The notes beneath the pieces are model-generated. The model was not told the DNA's origin, did no database searches, and saw only the letters and a list, made by a program, of their open reading frames with translations. From Gammaproteobacteria bacterium (lineage in GTDB: Bacteria; Pseudomonadota; Gammaproteobacteria; Cardiobacteriales; Wohlfahrtiimonadaceae), in contig BHEQ01000083.1 of assembly GCA_003864535.1 (NCBI GenBank), positions 1 through 7,976 of the forward strand: DNA of 7,976 nucleotides, written 5' to 3'. Made by a program: the position numbers and the translations under genes. Shown here piece after piece: positions 1-4,395 of this stretch. Position 1 is the stretch's first letter; each line of letters starts with the position of its first letter.

Positions 1-65
1 GCTCTAAATTAATTGAAGGCGCACAAAGCTTGGTAAATGCGGTTAAATTTGTATCTAAAATATAA
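1..65 (+). CDS. 3' end of an unidentified plus-strand gene (partial)
   Basis: The third reading frame is open from the left edge of the window to a TAA at 63-65. It encodes about 20 residues ending in LVNAVKFVSKI, which look like an amphipathic helix with ordinary codon choice (GGC, GCA, GCG). The rest of the gene would lie outside the window, so no function can be given. It converges on the minus-strand gene that ends at 208. A short open frame this long could occur by chance, so the call is tentative. Confidence 0.4.
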   Translation, partial: SKLIEGAQSLVNAVKFVSKI

Positions 66-96
66 TCAATAATGCCATAATTTAAACTTAACAGGG

Positions 97-176
97 GGCT
101 GCTATTAATTAGATTTTAAAGTCTTGCGATTTTAATAAAATAGCATAACGTATAAAAGGCACAAATAGATGTGCCT
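97..176 (-). repeat. Dispersed 3'-end repeat element, copy 1 (minus strand)
   Basis: Read on the minus strand, this copy begins with a stem-loop (176-157) and ends with a tail (127-97) of the form GCAAG, a T-rich step, AAATCTAATT, then AGCC. The same layout occurs at 2079-2140, 3360-3433 and 7832-7917. Compared with the copy at 2079-2140 it has about 16 extra bases between stem-loop and tail, and its tail palindrome has decayed. It lies just past the stop of the minus-strand gene at 208-852 and runs in the same direction. Confidence 0.65.
151..176 (-). terminator. Rho-independent terminator of the minus-strand gene 208-852
   Basis: On the minus strand the sequence forms a 7-bp perfect stem (AGGCACA with TGTGCCT, 170-176 and 157-163) around a 6-base loop, followed directly by TTTTATA (156-151). 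It starts about 30 bases after the stop codon at 208-210. The U-run is present only in the minus direction, so it should end transcription of that gene. The inner 18 bases (158-175) are identical to the stem-loop after the AI-2E family gene. Confidence 0.65.
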
Positions 177-207
177 CACATATCATTATCAATATTGCTT
201 CCTTACT

Positions 208-852
208 CTAACTACGTGATAGCATTCTGCTGATATATGACCTAAGCTCTTTAAAAGCATTACGAGGATCAATTTCATCTAGCATTTCAATGAGTACTTT
301 TACGTGATTATCATCTAAATTTTCTTTTTTACCTGCCAAAAATGTAGCTCTATTTTTGATAACATTTACAAGAATTTCATCTATCTGAGCCCTATTTGAA
401 ATCATGTTCGCAACTGTTTTGCTTTTAGATGTATATTGAATGAAATCTTTATTCATCAATGTATAATTGATTTTACCTTTTTCATCTTTATAACGCACAA
501 TAATGGCTTTATATTCATCACTTTCTACCATATTGATTTCAGGTATCTCTGGCTTATCTACAGCTGCGCTATAATTTGAGGTATTAAGAGTAATCTTGCC
601 TCGAGATGAATATGGAAGGCCTGCAATAAGCTCCACAGCCTCATCAAATGCCTCTAAAGGAAACAAAGCTGTATCAACCTGCCCGTAGGCAACGGCTTCA
701 CCAGTGCGTTTATCTATAGTCGCCATAGCGGTTGCATCCATATCCAAGCGCATAAGCTTTATACCTGCACCACCCGATCTAAGTTTTTGCTTATAAGCGA
801 TTGCTGGTATTATTGTTAGCTCTAAGGCTGCTGTACGTATCACATTTAACAT
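208..852 (-). CDS. Hypothetical protein, 214 aa, family not recognised
   Basis: I do not recognise this protein. It is 214 residues long, with no signal peptide and no membrane segment, so it is probably cytoplasmic. The N-terminal half is the more structured-looking part: a basic stretch with a glycine cluster (KLRSGGAG, about residues 23-30), then an alternating strand/loop region with IDKRTGEAVAYG (46-57) and an acidic helix to about residue 80. The C-terminal half is lysine- and asparagine-rich and ends in a basic helix (FKELRSYISRMLSRS). The ATG start is well supported by an AAGGA ribosome site seven bases upstream on the minus strand. It is transcribed away from the AI-2E gene, from a shared 111-bp spacer, and ends in its own terminator. 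A 14-bp direct repeat flanks the gene (184-197 and 912-925), which may mean it arrived as a unit. The coding call is solid; the function is unknown. Confidence 0.8.
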   Translation of the reverse strand: MLNVIRTAALELTIIPAIAYKQKLRSGGAGIKLMRLDMDATAMATIDKRTGEAVAYGQVDTALFPLEAFDEAVELIAGLPYSSRGKITLNTSNYSAAVDKPEIPEINMVESDEYKAIIVRYKDEKGKINYTLMNKDFIQYTSKSKTVANMISNRAQIDEILVNVIKNRATFLAGKKENLDDNHVKVLIEMLDEIDPRNAFKELRSYISRMLSRS

Positions 853-915
853 TGCATTTTCCTTTTTTATAAATGACTGCTAATGATACCAAAAATTTAA
901 ATTTAACACAGCATT

Positions 916-927
916 ATCAATATTGAT
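916..927. promoter_or_regulatory. 12-bp perfect palindrome in the divergent spacer
   Basis: ATCAATATTGAT is a perfect palindrome in the 111-bp spacer between the divergent genes starting at 852 (minus) and 964 (plus). Its place between two promoters would suit an operator, but in AT-rich DNA a 12-bp palindrome is weak evidence. It also overlaps one copy of the 14-bp direct repeat. Confidence 0.25.
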
Positions 928-963
928 TATGATTAAGCTTATTTTTTAATAAATCAGGACTTT

Positions 964-2067
964 ATGAACGCTTCCAAACAAATTTTAATCTGGCTTACTG
1001 GGATATTTTCTCTCTATATTTGTTACTTACTCATCCCTGTTTTTACCCCTTTTTTAATCGCTAGTTTATTAGCATATTTAAGCAACCCTTTGGTTATTTT
1101 ATTAGAAAAAAGAAAGCTTTCGCGCACTCTTGCAGTGTGCCTTGTTTTTGCATTAATTATTTTGGTGCTAACTATACTTATTCTGATTTTAGCTCCATTA
1201 TTGGTTGATCAACTTATTGCATTAATTAATAAAATTCCTGCACAAATTGAGTGGTTACAGACCATTTTTATTCCAAAAATAAAGCAATTACTCCAAGTTG
1301 ATTCATTTGCACTCGACTCAAGTAAAATAGCGGAAACTATAAAAGACTCGATGAATATGGTGAGTAATGTTGCCTCACAAATTTTATCTATTATCGGCAA
1401 TTCCTCATCAAAATTAATTGGAATTATGGTTAATTTAATGCTTATACCAATGCTTACTTTTTATTTAATGCGTGATTGGAATTTTCTCGCAAAAAAAATA
1501 CATAATTTACTTCCAAAAAATATAGAAGCTAAAGTCTGTGCTTTAGCTGATGAATCTAATGACATGCTCGGTAGTTTTTTACGTGGTCAATTATCGGTGA
1601 TGCTTGCGCTTGCTTTAATTTATAGCTTAGGATTATCTATAGTTGGCTTAGAAATAGGCTTGTTAATTGGTGTAATTGCAGGCTTAGTAAGCTTTGTCCC
1701 ATATTTAGGCTTTAGTATAGGTATTTTAATGGCGGTAATTGCTGCTTGGTTTCAGTTTCATGATCTTAAACATATTATTATGGTATGTGGCGTATTTGGG
1801 TTTGGGCAAATCTGCGAGTCTTTCTTCCTCACTCCAAAACTTGTAGGTGAAAAATTAGGGATGCATCCTGTTGCGGTTATTTTTGCATTAATGGCAGGCG
1901 GACAACTCTTTGGGTTTTTTGGAATATTATTAGCATTACCAAGTTGCGCGGTACTTATGGTTTTATTAAAACATGCTTATGCTTGGTATCAACAGACTGA
2001 TTTTTATCTAAAATCTGATATATTACCTAAAAACATATCCACGCCTGTACGTAAAAATAAGCGTTAA
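964..2067 (+). CDS. AI-2E family transporter (PerM/TqsA-like membrane protein)
   Basis: This is a 367-residue inner-membrane protein of the AI-2E exporter superfamily, within the usual 340-370 residue range. Hydrophobic segments lie near residues 8-40, 57-80 and 150-168, with several more between 208 and 337. The 90-140 region between them is the typical soluble, amphipathic stretch. The C-terminal half carries the family hallmarks: FVPYLG (about 244-249), FLTPKLVGEKLGMHP (about 288-302) and AGGQLFGFFGILLALP (about 311-326). Family members export varied small molecules or act in ion or stress tolerance; TqsA exports autoinducer-2. Nothing here shows that autoinducer-2 is the substrate, and the LTPKLVG-lHP block is closest to PerM-type proteins. 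The ATG is preceded by AGGA with a four-base spacer. A terminator-like hairpin follows the stop, so the gene is probably transcribed alone. Confidence 0.93.
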   Translation: MNASKQILIWLTGIFSLYICYLLIPVFTPFLIASLLAYLSNPLVILLEKRKLSRTLAVCLVFALIILVLTILILILAPLLVDQLIALINKIPAQIEWLQTIFIPKIKQLLQVDSFALDSSKIAETIKDSMNMVSNVASQILSIIGNSSSKLIGIMVNLMLIPMLTFYLMRDWNFLAKKIHNLLPKNIEAKVCALADESNDMLGSFLRGQLSVMLALALIYSLGLSIVGLEIGLLIGVIAGLVSFVPYLGFSIGILMAVIAAWFQFHDLKHIIMVCGVFGFGQICESFFLTPKLVGEKLGMHPVAVIFALMAGGQLFGFFGILLALPSCAVLMVLLKHAYAWYQQTDFYLKSDILPKNISTPVRKNKR

Positions 2068-2078
2068 TTATATTGCAT

Positions 2079-2100
2079 GGCACATCTATTTGTGCCTTTA
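2079..2100 (+). terminator. Terminator-like hairpin after the AI-2E family gene
   Basis: GGCACA (2079-2084) pairs with TGTGCC (2091-2096) around the loop TCTATT and is followed by TTTA, eleven bases after the stop codon. The U-run is short (three T, then A-rich), so termination may be partial and let some transcription reach ynfA. The 18 bases match the minus-strand terminator at 158-175 exactly, loop included. Confidence 0.55.
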
Positions 2101-2140
2101 ACAAAAATGCAAGTTTCGATAAATCTAATTTATAGAAGCC
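2079..2140 (+). repeat. Dispersed 3'-end repeat element, copy 2
   Basis: A stem-loop (2079-2096) is followed twelve bases later by the tail 2109-2140. The tail folds as a near-palindrome: left arm 2113-2124, loop CTA, right arm 2128-2139, giving ten Watson-Crick pairs, one G-U pair and one G-A mismatch. The 14-base core AAATCTAATTTATA is identical in the copies at 3360-3433 and 7832-7917. The element fills most of the space between the AI-2E gene and ynfA and ends six bases before the ynfA ribosome site. Confidence 0.7.
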
Positions 2141-2158
2141 CTCTTAAAGGATTTATTT

Positions 2159-2497
2159 ATGCTAAAAACATTTCTGCTAATGATTTTGACTGCTTTTTTT
2201 GAGATATTAGGCTGCTATTTACCCTATCTCTGGCTCAAACAACAAGGTTCTATCTGGTTATTAGCCCCTGCTCTTTTAAGTTTAATCGCTTTTGTTGGGC
2301 TTTTAAGCTTGCATCCTGAAGCAAGTGGGCGTGTTTACGCAACTTATGGTGGAATCTATATTTTAATAGCGCTGATGTGGCTAAAATGGGTCGATAAAGT
2401 CACACTCCAATTTAGCGACCTAATCGGTGCAGCCGTTATTTTTGTTGGAATTTTGATTATTTATTTTGGTTGGTCAAATTCTACAAATATCGTATAA
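2159..2497 (+). CDS. ynfA: YnfA family (UPF0060) small membrane protein
   Basis: This is a 112-residue protein with four predicted membrane helices (about residues 3-24, 31-51, 63-80 and 86-106), close in length to the 108-residue E. coli YnfA. The family signatures are clear: FEILGCYLPYLWLK near residue 14, SIWLL, then LHPEASGRVYATYGG (about 51-65) and LMWLKWVDKV. YnfA belongs to the small multidrug resistance fold and works as a dimer in the inner membrane; members have been linked to export of cationic toxic compounds. The substrate here is not known. The ATG is preceded by AAAGGA (2146-2151) with seven bases of spacing. It lies 91 bases after the AI-2E gene with a weak terminator between, so read-through from that gene is possible. 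No clear terminator follows it. Confidence 0.95.
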   Translation: MLKTFLLMILTAFFEILGCYLPYLWLKQQGSIWLLAPALLSLIAFVGLLSLHPEASGRVYATYGGIYILIALMWLKWVDKVTLQFSDLIGAAVIFVGILIIYFGWSNSTNIV

Positions 2498-2637
2498 CAG
2501 CATAATATGTTAAGAGAATTGTAACTACTACACAGCTAAAGAAACCTCACCTTAAACTTAATTTTGATGCGGAATGCAGAAATCAATAATATAACCAAAA
2601 ATAAGCTGAGACTTTTATTGAGAAAAATCATATAATA
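2498..2637. other. Intergenic region without a gene
   Basis: I see no open frame with a ribosome site and no homology-like reading on either strand between ynfA and the tandem array. The last bases hold the -10 element described separately. Confidence 0.6.
2631..2636 (+). promoter_or_regulatory. Candidate -10 element for the lipoprotein gene
   Basis: TATAAT at 2631-2636 is a perfect -10 consensus. A -35 element is not convincing; CTGAGA at 2606-2611 matches four of six bases but sits 19 bases away. If this promoter is used, transcription would start at about 2642-2644, inside the heptanucleotide array, so the array would form the first transcribed bases. Confidence 0.35.
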
Positions 2638-2679
2638 ATCATGGATCATGGATCATGGATCATGGATCATGGATCATGG
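2638..2679. repeat. Six perfect copies of a 7-bp tandem repeat (ATCATGG)
   Basis: ATCATGG is repeated six times without error over 42 bp. Each junction makes a GATC (2644, 2651, 2658, 2665 and 2672), giving five Dam-type sites spaced 7 bp apart. The array starts two bases after a perfect TATAAT and lies 67 bases upstream of the lipoprotein start. Each unit contains an ATG, and because seven is not a multiple of three, ATGs occur in all three frames; one frame runs into the lipoprotein gene. Such arrays change copy number by slippage. Confidence 0.95.
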
Positions 2680-2746
2680 ACTTAAGAGTTGTATTTTAAA
2701 AAACACTTATTATATTTTTAGCTATTTTAATTTTAAAGGAATAAAC

Positions 2747-2989
2747 ATGAATAAAATAATTTTACTTGCTGCTGTTTCATTATTCATAATCTCATGCACA
2801 GAGAAAGACGTGAATTGGGCAGATGTTGGAGTAGAACATAAACAAAGTAGACAGACTATTGATGATTGGTCGCTAGCTAACTGTTTTTTTCAGGGAGAAA
2901 GAGGCAATAGATATACAGTAGCATGCATGGATGCTCATAATTATAAGCAGGAACATTTTCCGTATCAACCTACCAAAACCAACATATAA
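2747..2989 (+). CDS. Small predicted lipoprotein, 80 aa
   Basis: The protein starts with a short lipoprotein signal peptide: MNK, a hydrophobic core, then SLFIISC with the lipobox cysteine at residue 17, followed by TEK. The mature part is about 64 residues, hydrophilic, with two more cysteines (in ANCFFQG and VACMDAH) that could form a disulfide in the periplasm. I do not recognise the family. The frame is open back to an ATG at 2648 inside the tandem array, but the start at 2747 is preferred: AAAGGA (2735-2740) lies six bases upstream and the signal peptide begins there. A truncated second copy follows at once and a VirB6-like remnant lies behind it. In conjugative type IV systems small lipoproteins (entry exclusion or VirB7 type) often sit next to virB6, so such an origin is possible but unproven. 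Confidence 0.75.
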   Translation: MNKIILLAAVSLFIISCTEKDVNWADVGVEHKQSRQTIDDWSLANCFFQGERGNRYTVACMDAHNYKQEHFPYQPTKTNI

Positions 2990-2992
2990 TCC

Positions 2993-3058
2993 AAGGAAAT
3001 AATTTTACTTGCTGCTGTTTCATTATTCATAATCTCATGCACAGAAAAAGACGTGAAT
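2993..3058 (+). pseudogene. Truncated second copy of the lipoprotein gene
   Basis: Positions 2997-3058 match 2754-2815 at 61 of 62 bases, covering the signal peptide and lipobox region. The AAGGA ribosome site is also kept (2993-2997), but 14 bases between it and the coding part are missing (equivalent to 2741-2754), which removes the ATG. After 3058 the match stops and the sequence soon reaches stop codons. The two copies are offset by 243 bp, exactly the length of the intact gene. This looks like a tandem duplication in which the second copy has lost its start and about three quarters of its length. Confidence 0.85.
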
Positions 3059-3090
3059 AGTTTTTATTAATTTATAAAAAATGGAGTTAA

Positions 3091-3332
3091 AAAATTAGTG
3101 GAATTTACTCTATTTTGGGTAATACAATCGAGGCTAAAATAAACAGCATTACTGGTGAGATAAATGGGGCTTTAGTTGATAGTTTATTACCTTTAGCCAT
3201 CTTATATTGTGCTGTTGCCTCTAATACACGGCTTATCAAATTATAATAAGAGTAACTAACTGTTATTAATAAGTGCTTATTATAGCCATTGCTGGTGGCT
3301 TAGCATCAGGTTTATATAATTATAATCTATAA
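3091..3332 (+). pseudogene. Decayed VirB6/TrbL-like gene remnant
   Basis: Two pieces in different frames read like the N-terminal part of a VirB6/TrbL protein, the inner-membrane channel component of type IV secretion. Piece one (3091-3246, no start codon) contains ILGNTIEAKINSITGEI followed by a hydrophobic stretch ALVDSLLPLAILYCAV. Piece two (3273-3329, third frame) reads VLIIAIAGGLASGLYNYN and is preceded in the first frame by VINKCLL. In VirB6 proteins an N-terminal amphipathic segment, an LAPLALxxxxxYI-like helix, then a K-K-C-L-K/IAIIAGxALSxGLYN helix follow in this order, which is the basis for the call. A further short frame just before (GTG at 3099) gives EFTLFW, also like this family's N-terminus. 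The gene is broken by several shifts and stops and ends early. Recognition is by eye only. Confidence 0.45.
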
Positions 3333-3359
3333 AATAAAACCTTTAAATAAGCCTCTCCC

Positions 3360-3390
3360 ATTCACTCGCCTTTCGTGCGCGTGAATTTAT
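3360..3390 (+). terminator. Terminator-like hairpin
   Basis: ATTCACTCGC (3360-3369) pairs with GCGCGTGAAT (3377-3386) at nine of ten positions around the loop CTTTCGT, and T-rich sequence follows (TTATTTT). It would end transcription coming from the lipoprotein/VirB6-like remnant and isolates ileS. Confidence 0.5.
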
Positions 3391-3433
3391 TTTAACGATC
3401 TCACAAACCTTGAAAAATCTAATTTATATAAGC
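3360..3433 (+). repeat. Dispersed 3'-end repeat element, copy 3
   Basis: A stem-loop with a sequence unlike the other copies (3360-3386) is followed by the conserved tail 3404-3433, which contains the identical 14-base core AAATCTAATTTATA and ends in AAGC. The tail palindrome is less well paired than in the copies at 2079-2140 and 7832-7917. It lies past the VirB6-like remnant and 130 bases before ileS. Confidence 0.6.
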
Positions 3434-3451
3434 AGCTTATCTTTATTTCTC

Positions 3452-3491
3452 AAATATCTAAAAAAATGGCATAATCCGCAGTTAGATATTT
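3452..3491 (+). promoter_or_regulatory. Perfect 10-bp inverted repeat in the ileS upstream region
   Basis: AAATATCTAA (3452-3461) and TTAGATATTT (3482-3491) are exact inverted copies around a 20-base spacer that contains CATAAT (3470-3475), a possible -10 element. The repeat ends 71 bases before the ileS start. It could be an operator pair straddling the promoter or a leader hairpin; AT-rich composition makes chance possible. Confidence 0.3.
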
Positions 3492-3562
3492 ATATTTCAT
3501 AATATTTATCAAATACACACTTATAAACTTTTTGCTTTACTAATTTTTATCAAGGAATCATC

Positions 3563-4288
3563 GTGAGTAACCAATATAAATCAAGTTTAAATCTTCCTGA
3601 AACCAGCTTTGCCATGCGTGCTAACCTCCCAACTCGCGAACCTGAGTTTATTAAATTTTGGAAAGATATTGATTTATATAAAACTCAGCGTGAGATATTT
3701 AAGGGTAAACCTAAATTTATATTACACGATGGACCGCCTTATGCTAATGGTGATTTACATATTGGGCATGCGGTTAATAAAATTTTAAAAGATATGATCG
3801 TAAAATCACGCAGCCAATTAGGCTTTGACGCGCCATATGTTCCCGGTTGGGATTGCCATGGATTGCCAATTGAACTTGTAGTTGAGAAAAAATTTGGCAA
3901 AGTTGGCGTTAAAATAGATGCAAAAACTTTTCGGGATGAGTGCCGTAAATTTGCCTTAACTCAAATTGATATTCAACGCAGCAGCTTTGAAAGATTTGGA
4001 GTTTTAGGTGATTTTGATAATCCATATTTAACGCTAGATCCTAAAGTTGAAGCAAATATTGTGCGCTCTTTAGCTAAAATAGTTGAAAACGGACATTTAG
4101 AACGTGGTTCACGCCCTGTTAATTGGTGCTTGGATTGCGGATCATCCCTTGCTGAGGCTGAGGTTGAGTACGAAGATAAAGTCTCGCTAAGTATTGATGT
4201 GCGCTTTAAAATTGCGGATGTAAAAGAGTTAAGTAAACTTTTTGAGCAAAACTCAAATATTTCAAATATAAAGAACTTAATGAGCTAA
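3563..4288 (+). CDS. ileS: IleRS N-terminal reading frame (catalytic N-half, before the shift)
   Basis: As read without correction this frame gives 241 residues: the first half of the Rossmann catalytic domain with the class I motif PPYANGDLHIGH (ending at residue 69), the WDCHGLPIE motif, and the small CP module with WCLDCGSSLAEAEVEYEDK that leads into the editing domain. It ends after a short out-of-frame tail (IKNLMS) at 4288. Alone it lacks the editing domain, KMSKS and tRNA binding, so it could not charge tRNA. Confidence 0.75.
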   Translation: MSNQYKSSLNLPETSFAMRANLPTREPEFIKFWKDIDLYKTQREIFKGKPKFILHDGPPYANGDLHIGHAVNKILKDMIVKSRSQLGFDAPYVPGWDCHGLPIELVVEKKFGKVGVKIDAKTFRDECRKFALTQIDIQRSSFERFGVLGDFDNPYLTLDPKVEANIVRSLAKIVENGHLERGSRPVNWCLDCGSSLAEAEVEYEDKVSLSIDVRFKIADVKELSKLFEQNSNISNIKNLMS

Positions 4289-4308
4289 ATGATAATTCCA
4301 ATATTTCT
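4220..4308 (+). repeat. Diverged internal duplication in ileS at the frameshift
   Basis: Codons 4220-4264 read VKELSKLFEQNSNIS in the upstream frame; codons 4267-4308 read YKELNELNDNSNIS in the downstream frame. The two align with one gap, sharing KEL, L and NSNIS. Many matched residues use different synonymous codons (GAG/GAA, TTA/CTT, CTT/CTA, AAC/AAT, TCA/TCC). The repeat distance at the NSNIS block is 44 bases, one short of a multiple of three. Confidence 0.55.
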
Positions 4309-4395
4309 GTCGTTATTTGGACAACAACTCCATGGACATTACCCGGTAATGAAGCGGTTTCTATCAATCCTAAATATGATTATGCTTTAGCTAAA

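Noticed and set aside
1209..1400. Minus-strand open frame of 63 aa
   Set aside because: It lies inside the AI-2E family gene, has no ribosome site and is a shadow of that coding sequence.
964..2067. Specific quorum-sensing role (autoinducer-2 export) for the AI-2E family protein
   Set aside because: The family name covers many substrates, and nothing in the sequence or neighbours points to autoinducer-2.
2638..2679. CRISPR array
   Set aside because: The 7-bp units are contiguous with no spacers; this is a simple sequence repeat.
2648..2746. Lipoprotein translation starting at the ATG in the tandem array (113 aa)
   Set aside because: No ribosome site precedes it, the added 33 residues are not signal-peptide-like, and AAAGGA plus a good lipoprotein signal begins at 2747.
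3434..3562. T-box riboswitch controlling ileS
   Set aside because: The leader is only about 130 bases, has no T-box consensus or specifier-loop layout, and T-boxes are not expected in a gammaproteobacterium.
4246..4288. Canonical programmed -1 frameshift site in ileS
   Set aside because: No X-XXY-YYZ heptamer and no obvious downstream stem or pseudoknot are visible.
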